A DNA stretch of 64,000 nt, from NCBI RefSeq assembly GCF_001039355.2, contig NW_019775711.1:160504-224503 (forward strand). The letters are read 5' to 3'. Source of the DNA: Lingula anatina. Lineage: Eukaryota; Brachiopoda; Lingulata; Lingulida; Lingulidae. Under the pieces are notes generated by a model. The model searched no databases. It was not told the origin of the DNA and saw only the letters and a program-made list of their open reading frames with translations. Every line of letters starts with the position of its first letter. Positions within the stretch are counted from its first letter, which is position 1. This document shows, piece by piece, positions 1 through 12,291 of this stretch. The translations under genes and the position numbers were made by a program.

Positions 1-41
1 TGCATTAGACATTGGTATTATAGAAGTAGGGTTAGATATCC

Positions 42-72
42 GTGTGTGTGTGTGTGTGTGTGTGTGCGTGTG
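42..72. repeat. (TG)n microsatellite
   Basis: Alternating TG run, nearly perfect, inside what is probably the next intron of the AADAC-like gene to the right. Confidence 0.95.
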
Positions 73-220
73 CTCAAAGAAAACGGTCTACTTGATGTCT
101 TTCAGTTATTGTTGAAACTGGCCCACGAGAAATCATCACCATGTGACCATGATTATAAGTTAATAAAATGCTGCGAACTTTTGGTTATTAGAATACATTA
201 AGATCCGTTAAGTATTTTAC

Positions 221-325
221 CTGAAATGAGACACCAGGAACATCATGTGCCGCAGACGCTGCTAAATGTCCGCCTGCGCTGTCACCACATACACCGATCT
301 TGCTACTGACTGATCCACCTGGAAA

Positions 326-356
<31 letters not shown>

Positions 357-2942
357 ATAGTTGAAGTTCTTGAATATATTGGTAAACTATACCGTTACGG
401 TTAACGAAGCAGGCTTCATCTAATCAATGCTTCAATTTTTCCCAAATGTGACCTGATCTTCTTTGTTTTAAAAAGATATTTAAAAAACCGTTTTATTCGT
501 CACGCATAATTATGAAGTTAAATATCAAAACGTTCAGGCTTTATAAACGGGTTAGGTGTTTTCGAACGCGAGCCTCAAATTTGTTAGCACAAATCCCCAA
601 ACTAACGACTCAACTCACAAATAAAGAAGCCCGACTTAAAATCTGTAACCTCAAGCACAGTGCAAGGACCCACAATCGTGATTCCGCTGATCTACACGTT
701 CGGTACGTGCCAAATGAGCCAAAGATTGTGGAGAACGCATTACTGTCATTGAGCAGAGGAAAGCTGGTCGAATTGTTTGTGTGGTCAGCGCTGTGCTCGT
801 GGCTGCTTATTTTACATTGGGTTTCTTAATTTGTGACTTGAGTGTTTAATTTGTGTATATGTCCTTCAGAATGTAAGGCTCGTGTTACCATACGGCAATT
901 ATCGTTTACGAGGCCTGAAGCTGCTCGCCTATTTTCTCCTTGTTCTCCATGCACCACCTAACGGCGACCTCAGCGTCCTCTAACGCGGCAGGAAACTTGT
1001 GCTCTGGCGCCAAACGGTACTCCACACTCACAAATATACAACCCACGGTGCTGAAACAAATACCAGTGTAATAACTCAAACATGACACCTCATTCCCACC
1101 GGCACCATCGGTCTAAGTAGATCGTTTTTCTACCGTTTTTCTCTATGTAACGTCAGTCAAAAAGTGGCCAATCATCGGCCTCGCTCTCTGGCCAATTTTT
1201 GAATTCCTTTGACAGGACCGCCTCAGCGGTCGTTTACGGCCTTGTGCAGTTTGCTAGGCACGTGATGTAGCATGTGATGTAGCATGCGAAAAGTGTATAT
1301 ATTACTTATATCGATCGATTCATAATCACCGGTTTTTCTGTATTCTTCTCAACGTCAGGAGGAGGCGAGTCTTTCAGTTAAGCTGATTGCACTTAGCAAG
1401 ACTCCCCTCAAAGTAGGTTGGTCTATGAAGACCAATAGTGTCTATGGGAATGGGGCCTTAAAGACCATGAAAATTCGTGTTTTAAATTAAAAGAAAAGCG
1501 ATAAATAGCTTTAAGAATTATATCCGGAAATTCGTACCCTCTTAACATCATCACCATGATATGACATATCGTAAAATTGTGGTAAATTTATGACAAATGA
1601 AACGTTTTTTTACTTCTATGAACTAATTTTCCATATTTTCTTATTTATTTATCGATTTATTTCTGATCAGGTTAACACATTTAAAGAGCAATATATGCCT
1701 TGACTGTTTCATAACCCTATTATAAGCTACTCACTCGGTGAGAAGTTTGAGTGCAGGATCGTGAGTTTTTCTGGAGCAGATCACCCAGCCTCCACCGTGG
1801 AAAAACACCACTATAGCGACATCTGGCGGGCACGGTTTCGGCTTGTATACCCAAGCCGGTATTCCTGCTGTAAAGATAAGAAAATTAAAGAAAACGGCGC
1901 TGTGGTAATAGATTAAAAAAAAAAAACAACTCTGTAGAGTAATTACTGGATCACAGACAACATTAATGGTAATTACTTGACCTTTTCAAGGGGCAAAAAT
2001 TATCAAACTTTCAGATACTTAAATTTATTATCACACAAATTATATTTCTATATAGCATGTTTCTTATCACTAGAAACGTTGAGCAATAAAATCAGCAAGG
2101 CAAAGACGTATATTTCAAACATCACACCTGTTTTTTTTTTCTTATTTTTTATTGATATTTTATTCCACTGTTTTTCTCTACGTAACGTCAGTCAAAAAGT
2201 GGCCAATCATCGGCCTCGCTCCTTTGGCAATTTTTGAATCCCTTTGACAGGACCGCCTCAGCGGTCGTTTACGGCCTTGTGCAGTTTGCTACGGACGTGA
2301 TTTTACATGTGATTTAGCATGCAAAAAGTGTATATATTACTTACCTGGGTCATGCGGAGACGGTATGGTGATGTCATCTCTTTCACCTTTGAAGTCATAT
2401 TTAAAACCGGAGTGGAAATATTCCACCGTCGCCTCTGATGATTCGCGTGACCCTTTGACAGTAGCCATGTCTTCAAAGCTCTTTCCTCCGCGCTGTTGTC
2501 AAAATGAGTAATTGTGGATGACATGGAAAATATCTTGTGCCATGTTTTCAAGATCTGCCCCGGTAATTTTGGCGTACGTTTAGTTTAAATTGATTGCATT
2601 CCCTAATAATGACACCCATAAACGCAAAAGCTCTGTCACGCACACAAATTACACGCTTGCGCGTACACATATTTACACACAAACCAATTATAAGTTCACA
2701 TTTCATACACCTTAATCTGAGCAAACGATTCTAATAGCTACTGTTAAACTGCAACCTTTCCGATTAGCGTAGCATATTGATGAGGAGATTTGAAAATTAT
2801 GTAACTGGCACGAATTTGAAACCCTGGCTTGGTGACTCCCAGGGACGCAATTAGTCAACGAGAGTGACCTTACCTGTAGAGCTGCCTTAAGAAACGCCTG
2901 CGACTCCTCGTGGAGAGTGGCGAACGCTGCAGGTAGAGCCAT
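221..2942 (-). CDS. arylacetamide deacetylase-like alpha/beta hydrolase, 5' part (five coding exons)
   Basis: Hormone-sensitive-lipase family esterase, which would hydrolyse ester or amide bonds of lipophilic substrates. Reading the minus strand, coding exons are 2942-2874 (starts ATG, residues MALPAAF), 2492-2345, 1867-1735, 1050-910 and 318-221. Exon 3 carries the oxyanion-hole motif HGGGW, exon 4 the family motif [17 protein letters not shown], and exon 5 the nucleophile elbow GDSAGG with its catalytic Ser. The catalytic Asp and His exons lie beyond the left edge. Phases agree across the first three junctions (0, 1, 2). At the fourth, exon 4 ends with two spare bases while exon 5 needs one, so a one-base indel, a missed microexon or an assembly error is present. 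No N-terminal membrane anchor is seen, unlike vertebrate AADAC, so a soluble invertebrate or HSL-type branch is possible. The family call is strong; the exact orthologue is not determinable. Confidence 0.9.
322..358. repeat. (AAAT)n microsatellite
   Basis: AAAT tandem run abutting the polypyrimidine tract and acceptor (318/319) of AADAC-like exon 5 on the minus strand. Confidence 0.9.
1132..1318. repeat. interspersed repeat, copy 1 (AADAC-like intron 3)
   Basis: About 185 bp that recurs almost unchanged at 2167-2343. Shared landmarks include AACGTCAGTCAAAAAGTGGC and GACCGCCTCAGCGGTCG. No coding capacity is seen. It is probably a short non-autonomous element, class unknown. Confidence 0.85.
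2167..2343. repeat. interspersed repeat, copy 2 (ends at the AADAC-like intron 2 donor)
   Basis: Second copy of the element at 1132-1318. Its right end coincides with the splice donor of AADAC-like exon 2: on the minus strand the repeat begins TAAGTAATATA one base after the exon/intron border at 2345/2344, so it supplies most of the GTAAGT donor. Confidence 0.85.
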
Positions 2943-4139
2943 CGCGTTGAGACTGCTAATGTATTGGTCACTTCTTTAAGTCGATCGTTGGTTATCAGCC
3001 TGGTGAGTGTATAGGTCAGAAGATCGTGGCATGTTTGAAGATTTGTTGACTTGACCCAGATATAGCCCCTGTATGCGATAACAATATGCAGCAGATCTAC
3101 CGACTTTTGGATCGATGATGAAATAACCTACGTACACCAGTGAGGCGATTTACCTCTTGCGAATTCGGTGGGATGTGATTATAAATAAAATGTTTCTATT
3201 TATAAACAGAGATCTGGGGCCATAGGGCGTGTTTCATAAGTTCCACCTAATCACCTGAATATGTTACTTGTATTATAGTTAATAAACAGAGATCTAGAGC
3301 CATAGAGCGTGTTCCACCAAATCACCCGTTATATCACTTGCTATATTATAGTTTATAAACAGAGACCTTGAGCCATATAACTTGATATGAGTCTATAGAA
3401 GTTACTCTTACTGGTACTTGTTGCTATCTTTTGGTATCAATATTTGCGAAGGTAAATTTTCTTTGTATTTTCTTTTGCTGATACAACTCACACATTGAGT
3501 GCAATATAAGAAGGATACGACCTACCTTTATCGGACGATTTTCCGTGATAACCCAGGGGACAAATGTGTGGCATTTTAAACTGCACACTTTGCGTCATTC
3601 CAGCATTCATTCATGCGGTACAGATCTGAAATGATATATTGGAAGGATCATAAAATTCTACGCACGCTCTTTCAGTTGATATATTTCAATTGTTATGATT
3701 TAAGCAGCTACTAAGACAGGGTAACTGATATCGATCGAATGCATTTTGTACAGAATTTCCACCTGACACTTTTTTTGCGTACTTTTGCTCAGCCCTTTTT
3801 CATTTTCTTCAGAATAAAAAGCATTTAAATAGATGTTTTCAATTGTGCGTATACATTGGAACACCCTGCGCGATCAACAAATCAAAACTATTTCCTGTTA
3901 TCCTGTTGCTCAGCCCTTTTTCATTTTCTTCAGAATAAAAAGCATTTAAATAGATGTTTTCAATTGTGCGTATACATTGGACCACCCTGCGCGATCAACA
4001 AATCAAAACTATTTCCTGTTATCCACAAAGGACGAAATTGTTATCAGGACACTGCTTACGAAATTTTGCATCTACTTCCGAAAAAATCCCCAAGGCAAGA
4101 GCACTGAAAGCCAGACGGATCCTCAACACTAAATGATTT
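2943..4139. other. intergenic, includes a repeated AACAGAGATCT motif
   Basis: No gene is seen. At about 3207, 3285 and 3358 a diverged unit beginning AAACAGAGATCT and continuing with a GGGCGTGTTTC-like stretch occurs three times. The same sequence occurs inverted at about 25660-25810 within gene B, so it is an interspersed family. Confidence 0.6.
3786..4027. repeat. 121-bp direct tandem duplication
   Basis: Two almost identical 121-bp units run head to tail, the first from 3786 and the second from 3907. Both contain TGCTCAGCCCTTTTTCATTT and GCGCGATCAACAAATC. This looks like a recent local duplication with no coding potential. Confidence 0.95.
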
Positions 4140-4372
4140 GAAAACGTCCGCAGAGAGTACTCCAATCTGGGGCAGGAGGTCATGTGTTTGATCCCCATGA
4201 CCTGGTCATACCAAATACCATTATAATAGTATATGCTGTCTTCTGGGGGAGCATTCAGCAAATAGAGGTTGGAGTAGGAAAAAGACCTGGTAATATGTTA
4301 GTGCTGGTTATTGTGAATGCTCATTACGAGGGCCACATATGCTGCAACTTGGACTGGGATGAAACGATTTGA
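4140..4372 (+). repeat. SINE-like interspersed repeat
   Basis: Related, in opposite orientation, to 24497-24715 and 39103-39320. It contains GTGTTTGATCCCCATGACC, whose GTTTGATCC core resembles a Pol III B box (GGTTCGAAUCC type). A clear A box or tRNA fold is not apparent, so a tRNA-derived SINE is only inferred. Confidence 0.55.
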
Positions 4373-4659
4373 AAAGTTTTCAATAAACGATGCCCTGTTT
4401 ACTGTCAGAGACTGTTTGCAGTTTTTTCATAGGCTTCGTTTGTTCAGCATGAAAGGTGTATTTTATATTTGACCTAGAAGACTTACATATAGGGATTTCT
4501 ATTAACACGTTTGTTGCTTGGCAAATATTAGTTTTGAGGTAAAGCGACAAAGAAAACTCTGTTAGTAAATTTTTACTTGCAATATCGTTCAGTCAAATCA
4601 AATGTATTATATTCTTTTTTCCGTGACAGCGATCTAACTGTCAAATTTTTCTCTCTCCC

Positions 4660-4695
4660 CCTCTCTCTCTTTCATGGTCGTGTGTTTCTGTGTGT

Positions 4696-4727
<32 letters not shown>
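4660..4727. repeat. (CT)n/(TG)n compound microsatellite
   Basis: A CT-rich run followed by TG alternation. The same compound tract, in reverse complement (CA..GA), recurs in every 5' module of the EGF array. Confidence 0.9.
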
Positions 4728-4779
4728 ATGTTGCGCATGCCTTAACAGCTAGGTAAGGGCGAGAAGGTATTGGAATAAC

Positions 4780-6490
4780 CTCCAAAAAGTTCAACCAGAG
4801 AAGGCCTCTCACACCAATGAGATACTCGTATTTCATTTGCATCACATATAGTCAATATCTATGCCACTTTGATACAGAACGTCGAAGTTCAACATAATGG
4901 AAACCCCTATGACGTGTTCGGTAATATGAAACTACTTTCAGTATATGACTAATGAAAAGTGATGCTTGTTTACTGCCTCTACCTTTCCATACAGTTTGGT
5001 ATCCATGTCTTTCTACGAATCATATCAAAACAATATCATTACTTTTATATTTGAATAATGACAAAATTAAAGTATGAACCTGAATGTGTCTCATACAAAC
5101 ATGTGCGTGCCATTAATCTAATACGTCTATACTTTATCATTCATATACCTGTACATGGTTTCATGTTTTAGAAATAAAGCTTCGACATTTGCCATTTGCA
5201 AGGTTTCAGCTCTCCCTATTTTATACAATTGGCCAAAAATATGGCTTTTCTTGTAACCATAGCAACAAGCATTGTTGGGAGTAAATAAAGCCGATATTGC
5301 TGCTTTGGGCCAAGGTCTGGCCCCCGTTTCACAAAGAATCTTAAATCCGTAGACGTCTTACTCGAGCTGGGTGGCCTAGCTAGGTCGACTTAGCTGAAGT
5401 CGACTTGGAGTGTTTCACAAAGAATCTAACGTCTTAGCTTGGCGTGCTTACCGTAGTCGACGCGCACGAGAAACTCTTCAAGAAAAGGAGGTGTAAAATT
5501 GCAAAAGTTTCACAAGACATGACGTTTCATGGCCTCTTTCGGCCGAGAACGATCGTTTATCAACAATAAAAGTCAGCCAAAACACAAACAAAGTTTGTTT
5601 TTGAACTTTATTGATTAGTTTAACTTCAATACAACTTCAAAGTAACAGTTAAACATTAGCTTGTCGTGGAACACTACTGAGGGACGTCTAGCGGTCAAAA
5701 ACATAAACAAACACGCGATCGGCTGGGTAAAGTGGAATTTTATTTTTTATTTTAATATTCCATAAATGTCAGTGCTATTCAAGTATATTATAACACAATA
5801 TCTTGAAGGAGGTATGTTCTTTCCAAATTTTTGTTGTTTATGCTCTCATTTACCGAGTTTTAGTTGAGCTTGCCGACTTAAGTCTCCTCCCGAGGAGGCT
5901 TGACATCGTCGACTTACAGCTAAGAAAAAAACGACGTAAGCGACCTTTTAGATTCTTTGTGAAACGGGACTTAGTGACGTAACGACTTAATTACGTTGGT
6001 AACCAAGCCCTAAGTCAGGGAAACCGACTTAAGTTTTTTTGTGAAACGGGGGCCTGGTATAGGACAAAAAAGGAAGGGGATATATTTTTGACCCTTGTCA
6101 CATATATTTGTTTCCTACAGACGTCTTTCAAGACCATTAAAATGCATCGCCACTGTCACAGTGTACCTCGTGGTAATCGCGGCTCATATGAGAACCCACC
6201 AAGTCTCGATCGTGCCCACTTTAAACGTTGCAAGTCGTTTAGCAGAAAGACTCCATTTGACCCAGAGAGCATACCTGCAGGACCGACGAGCACCTATTAG
6301 CACGTCCGCAGAATTGCACTAACTTTCGAATCAATTTGCTTGATAGTCTGTAACGATAAATGTGTGATGAAATCCCTTGAAAAATACTTGGCTTAAATTT
6401 CATTGAGTCTAAGATGTGAAATATTTTCACTGAATGTTTCCCTTTACATTTTATTTCCAATATGACAGATTTTTGTTTACCCCCCACTCA
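4780..6490 (-). repeat. inverted partial copy of the EGF-array 5' module
   Basis: Read on the minus strand, 6490-6110 matches the conserved module seen at 7280-7680, 22150-22630 and 37500-37700 (landmarks CAGACTATCAAGCAAATTGA and GATCCTGCAGG), and 5300-4780 matches 20400-20700 (landmarks GTCATATACTGGAAGTA and CGTCAT..GGGTTTCC). A MITE (5319-6054) interrupts it. No signal-peptide or EGF exon is visible downstream on the minus strand, so this is an orphaned inverted module. Confidence 0.7.
5319..6054. mobile_element. MITE-like element with nested terminal inverted repeats
   Basis: Ends are inverted: GGCCCCCGTTTCACAAA at the left and its complement TTTGTGAAACGGGGGCC at the right. A second inner inverted pair (GTTTCACAAAGAATCTAA near 5413 and its complement near 5950) lies inside. 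CTGG occurs at both borders and may be the target duplication. The inside has no transposase. It sits within the inverted 5' module, whose paralogues lack it. Confidence 0.8.
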
Positions 6491-6539
6491 TTGGATTCAC
6501 TACCATGCCTTGGATTTCATCTCACTTACATCAATTACT

Positions 6540-8880
6540 TGTAATGCATTGATAATAGGAAGGTTTGACCAGATTTCTTTATCATTAGAAATGGATCATA
6601 TAGCCGGGTAACACTGCAAATAAAATTGGCAAACAAAAAGTCGGCCAGAACTCCATTTACGTCTCTCAGTTTAAATACTAAATCCATATTAATAAAATAA
6701 CTTATATTTGTCAAGTACATTTTCTAGGTCAAATACATTATGCACGTTTCATGCGACAGAACGACAGAAGCGGATGAAATGCTTGCAAAATGCGTTTGAC
6801 AATAAACAAGTCATTCTATATTCAAACAAGCACTATTGTGATTGGATGGCTCCCCACGTGCCATGTATTTTACACTGATATCATTTGCAGTATATTATTA
6901 ACCAGTAGGAAAGAGAATTTTATTGCCTGACCTGACATCAACCAGGAAAACGAGGTACGTTATGTTATCTGAGAAATGTGTTGATCAGTGCAATTCTGAA
7001 AGTTGTTGGTGATCCCCGGCGCACACCGATTGTTGCTAAATAAAGAATGAAATGTTCCTCAGTGGTCCTGGTGGAGGGTAGTGCTTCTCCTCAAATATAT
7101 GTTCAGTTTGGCCGAGGAACTGAATGCGTCCAAAGACTGCCTTACAGGATAGTTCAGACTTCGAACAACTGCTTTTCTAATTTTAAGAGAGTGATAATGA
7201 AGGTATGAGAAAAGGCATTTTCCAGTTGTTGAAACTACTTTTTTTAGACTCAACCATAGAAACTCAGTCATAGAGCATATGTTATTTCAAGGGAATTCAC
7301 CATAGATTTATCGCTACGGACTATCAAGCAAATTGAATTAAAGCTTATTGCCAAGCTACGGGCGTGTTAATAGACGCCCGTCGATCCTGCAGGTAGGATC
7401 TCTGAGACAAATGTGTTATATCCATATCTGCTAGACAAAAACGACAGGTATTTTCATAGCCTGCAGGTGTCTTGCAACGTTAGTTTTTAGCCACATTTGG
7501 GTATTAAGATGAGCATGATCGTGACTTGATGGCTTCTTATGTGCCACGATTATCACAAGGTACACTGGCAATGCAGTTTAATGGTCTTGAAAGGGCAGAC
7601 GTCTGAATGAAACAAATATATATATGTGAATGCAGTCAAAATATATATCCCTTTCTTTTTGTCCTTTCCCAGACCTTGGTCCATATGCATCACAACCAGC
7701 TTTATATACTCATAACACTGATTGGTGCTATGGTTTCATAGCAAGAAGTCTTCAATGATTTTTCAGTAATCTCTTGGGCAGTAACATTCACAACTGATAT
7801 CTGACTCCATTTGCAAGCGTTGGCTGTGGACGTAACTTAAGGCTCCCTCAAGACCACACTTGTTTAGAGCTCTTATCTGGTTTTTGGTTTGTTGCTGAAA
7901 TTTATTTTTTTTGTGCACTCCACAAACGTTAGGAAGTGAAGAAGGCATTGCACAATTACAAATAATATAATTATATTTGATTGTGTAGCTATTCAGGGAA
8001 TAATTTTTATTCTTGGAATATAAAAATAACAAATACTGACATTTTTAGCGTTTAACACAAAAAAAAAAAAAAAAAAGAATCAAAATAGTATACTCAATCT
8101 ATGTTGTTACAAATTTTACCATTGCGACTATCCCACTTTTCATGATGCTTGTTATCATGAGACTGATGTTATTGCTGATACATTGGTGAGCTTTGCTTAG
8201 TACAATAATAAAACACGCTGAGTGAGGTTACTGTGTGACAGAATGTTCAGTGAGGTTAAGCTTCAATTTTGTATTGAAAGTGAAAAGTTAAAAACTTATT
8301 ATCAATATTATTATAAATATATTGCACAGATGAAATGTCTAAAGTAGCATTTGGAATACTTAATTTTGAAAATTGTTTTGCATTATGTGAAAAAACATGA
8401 AAAAATGTGCATCAGCGTATTTTTTGTATTATTATTATTATTATTTTGATTAAATAATATCCCATAAACAAATTATTCTTCACGTGTAAATTTACAGCAA
8501 ACAAAAATATTCAAAAAGCCCTGCGATCCCATGGCACAGTTTCAGTTTCATCTTTTCTGTCACGTTTACGTCTAATGATACCATCTTTTATAAGCTACCA
8601 AGCTGATCAAGATGTCATCGTAACCAGCACCCAAACTTGGTGCCATATTAAATTACATTGGATGCTTTTTAAAATGATGAATCACGCGCGCGCACAGGTA
8701 ACTGCAACGATTTTGCCATGAGCATTCGGTTGCAAATTGAAATGCTCCCGAAAAAGATAATATATTGCCATATCGCCTTATTTGCGTGCCTCGTAATCTG
8801 CAATGTTTTCTTAACACAAGTCTGATTTAATTTAAAGATTGTCATACCTGTATGATGATGCTGAAATCTGAATATCTTAT
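6540..8880 (+). promoter_or_regulatory. 5' module of EGF unit A (putative promoter and 5'UTR region)
   Basis: Non-coding stretch shared with 21360-22690, 28980-29700 and 36880-37720. It contains a conserved potential splice donor (GAAAACGAG|GTACGT near 6954) that could end a 5'UTR exon spliced to the acceptor at 8890. A poly-A run lies at 8057-8076. The promoter role is inferred from position and conservation; no TATA or initiator is assigned. Confidence 0.5.
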
Positions 8881-8936
8881 TCTATTCCAGCATAGAAGTG
8901 CTTTAAAAGAGTACTATATCCAACATCAACCAATCA

Positions 8937-11047
8937 ATGATGGGATTGTTGTTCTGCCCGAATCTTGCTCTGGCCTTGGTGACGTGCGTCTTTCTCAGCC
9001 AAACTCAGCTGAGTGAGACTTGTAAGTGTACAGAGACCAACTTGACATCCAAGTTCATGTAAATAGTATGTTTCCAATTCTGAGATATGGTATCAATTTT
9101 AGTTTCAGCATTTTGGTCATTCTAAAAATTCCTAGGGCATTCCGACAGCATTCGAAACATACTGATCGCGTTCGAGGGAGAACAGAAATGGCAAGACACT
9201 GCAAATCCTGCTAGAATGCACCGGAATGCAACTCGAATGCATCTCCATGGCTGGCGAAATCCTATTTCAGCCAGGAATCGAACTACACTACGGTATTTGA
9301 AGTGTATTCTAAATATTCTGACTGCATTCTGAAAGCATTATCGATATTCCTAGTTTTCCACCTGCATTCGAGTTGCATTTGAGAGCTAATACAGCCGAAA
9401 TGTGCTATCATGCTGTTAAATCATCAAAAAAAGGCGACCCTGCTTGTTTTGGCAGTAAATCCTATGAGATGGAGAAAGAACTTTCAGAAGAGGTGTGTTT
9501 GCTATTGATGCTTTGAGTGATACTGAGTCCATTGATTATTTAACATAATTTATCAAATTGACAAATTGCTACAATTGCTACAAAAAAGGACCCATGCAAT
9601 CTCCGTTAGACAAATAATGTTTTATTTAACTAAAAGATACCTTTTAAAACGACTAAAAATTCTACATTGCTATTGACAGAATCTGCCAAACGTGCCAAGT
9701 CAGCCATTTTGTTAGAAAGTATGTCGCGACCTTGCCCTTCCACTGCAAATTGTAAACATTGCATGAGGCACAACTAATCCAATGTCAGCTGTTTTGACAC
9801 TGACACTAAAATATCTTGTAGATATTATTCCGATTATTTTAATGAATGCACCATCTCGAAATATATTTTCTGTGGGTAATTTATTTCCCAAATTTGGTAT
9901 AGATCACTTTTTGCAACTATCATGACTTTTACAATGTTTATAGCAACCAGTTACATAACGGGGCTGCTTTTTCCAAATTTGGTATCGGATAAATTTCTTA
10001 TCCACTGGATCAGTATCATGCTGATTATCCAGCCTTTGTGAAACACGAATTTATATAGATGATAACTATCCAGAGATAAGAGATTTATACCATGGGTAGT
10101 GTTATCCATAGTCCTATTAAACTAGTTTAAAATATTCAAGTATTCAGTATCAGTCAAGTGCCAACGTACATGTATTTTATTTGATCTCAGCAAAATGTGG
10201 GGAAAACGCCAAGTGTCCTTTCAGTCCGTTCAATGCCCCATTGCCTGGGAACAATGACAACTGCGATTCATTACATGACCAACTTTGTTTTTGCAACGAG
10301 GGTTACAGTGGGGACGGATTAAACTGCATTAGTAAGTATTATAAAACATTTGGATTTTTGAATAGTTCCGTTTTTTTTCTAAGCTTTCTATTGTAAGGCA
10401 GGCCAACGTTTTGGATACTTACTGAAACAGAACAACGGCATTATTTTTTATAGAGATATAATCAAACACGTTTTGTTGCACGATCACGTTCATTTTATGT
10501 TTTTGACTCAAATGCTCTGTCATCATTACTTCACTCGTTGATAGCTAGGCGGCACCGAAAATTAAGACTTAAGACCGTTGCAAGGACCATATAAGTTGGT
10601 GGTTGAAAAAATAAATGACATAAATATAAATGATAAATTCAGAAATTTAACGTCCGGTAATGTCTATATTAATGGGAACTAATCAAATATTTGGGGAAAG
10701 TGTAGTATGTATTACATAAAGATATGTACTTATATATACGACGTTAATGAAAGTCTGCATGTTCATACGTATTTATTATTGTGCGTTGTTAAGCATTTGA
10801 TATGCATGACAATATCTGAAAGTATTTAAAACGTTGAAAGTTCCGAGGGGCTTTCAAAGCCATTATTTCCACATAATTACCAACAATTTCATCTCTCTGT
10901 AATAATCATCATTTTAGTAAAAATGAAAACACTGAAGAATTTTGTTTGTACCTGTATATTACTGAATGCATCAAGATAGGCTCTAATATGAAAACGGCGT
11001 CAAGGTGTAAATAAAACATTTCTTCACTTACAGGATCAACGAAATAA
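8937..11047 (+). CDS. gene A: small secreted protein with one EGF-like domain
   Basis: Three coding exons with matching phase 1 borders: 8937-9021 (signal peptide), 10191-10331 (EGF) and 11034-11047 (tail RSTK then TAA), predicting about 79 aa. The first exon has an acceptor at 8890, tandem ATG codons and a hydrophobic leader beginning MMGLLFCP. The EGF exon has six Cys in the pattern CGENAKC..C..C.C..GYSGDG.NC, resembling the EGF_3 type with an enlarged second loop (PFSPFNAPLPGNNDN). No other domain, receptor region or membrane segment is seen, so a secreted peptide is inferred. It is the smallest member of the array; genes B, C and D are neighbours in the same orientation. Function is unknown: growth-factor-like, matrix or defence roles are all possible. 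Expression is not shown by sequence. Confidence 0.75.
9125..9390. repeat. GCATTC/GAATGC-rich cluster
   Basis: Within gene A intron 1. The hexamer GCATTC or its complement GAATGC recurs roughly every 15-40 bases on both strands (e.g. GGCATTCCGACAGCATTCG). A related cluster lies at 16985-17280. It is probably a non-autonomous element with subterminal repeats. Confidence 0.6.
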
Positions 11048-11229
11048 ACACCCAAAAAACGAAATAACTAAAATATACAGGAGAGGATGCACAATTATTT
11101 GACTAATGTTAGAAAAAAGTATATAATAAATATACATTAGGACATTCATTGAAAATTGTATCTGAATTAAGGATATCAATTGAAAATAAAATATTTTGGG
11201 CATTACAATTAGTTCTTTTTAATTCTCCG

Positions 11230-12247
11230 GTTTTCACATCTAATTTATCTCTGAAAATAAACTAATATGGGCATTGCGTTTGGTTATTTTTACTGCTTCA
11301 CCATTTGCTGCACCATTTGGTGAGAACACAGGACTCACATATGATTTAATGGAAACCTGTAAAACGAATAATATACCACGTATGATGTTACTACTCGACT
11401 TTGAACGGGCATTCGATTCCTGGGAATTTGTCTACAAAGTTTTAGACTATATTAATTCTTGGCATGATTTTAAACACTATATGAAAACATTAAATATTGG
11501 TGGGAGTCTTTGTGTTACACAAAATGGTTTCTTCTCAAGATTTTAATATAGGTCGTGGATGCCGCCAAGGCGACCCACTCACCTTATGTTTTTTTTAAAT
11601 TTGTGTGTTGAGATTTTAGCAGTGCTAATTAGAAATAACAAATATAAAAAAGGTACAAAAGTTTAAGAAAAGGAATAAAATGTGCTATCCAGAAAAAATG
11701 GCCTGAAATTATAACGTCAAAAGATATGCTTATTAGACCCTATAGACCAAAGTTAATAGAAGTAAGGCTTAAAGATAAAAAAGGTCAGGGACAATCTACA
11801 ATATTCTACTTATGGCTAGTCTGAAAATGCAATGCAAGTCATCATATGCAGTGAAATGGGAAAATAACTTAAATTGGAAGAGAATTTCAATTGGACAATT
11901 GTTAACAAAAACATATTTTTAAGTACAGAGGAAACAAAATTTAGATGGTTTCAGTATAGAATAGTGCATCAAATTTTGGCAACAAACAGATACTTCTATT
12001 GCATTAAGGTTAAAGATAGTAATGTATGTACCTTTTGTAAAACAGAAGTAGAAAGTATTGAACATCTTTTTTTGTGAATGTATGCTTGTTCAGTATCTAT
12101 GGGCTAGATTTTAATCAATTAAAATAAGATGGTTAAATGAATATACAAAAAACAATAATTGAACTAAATAGTCGTGACATTATATTATTCGGCTCTAATA
12201 AGATAGCTTTAAATCAATTAATACTTATTGTAAAAAAAATATATAAA

Positions 12248-12291
<44 letters not shown>

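Noticed and set aside
512-829. 105-codon plus-strand ORF
   Set aside because: No domain, no splice context, basic low-information start; it overlaps the AADAC-like intron 4/5 region and looks like chance.
4140-4372. tRNA gene
   Set aside because: Only a B-box-like stretch is seen; no cloverleaf or anticodon arm could be drawn.
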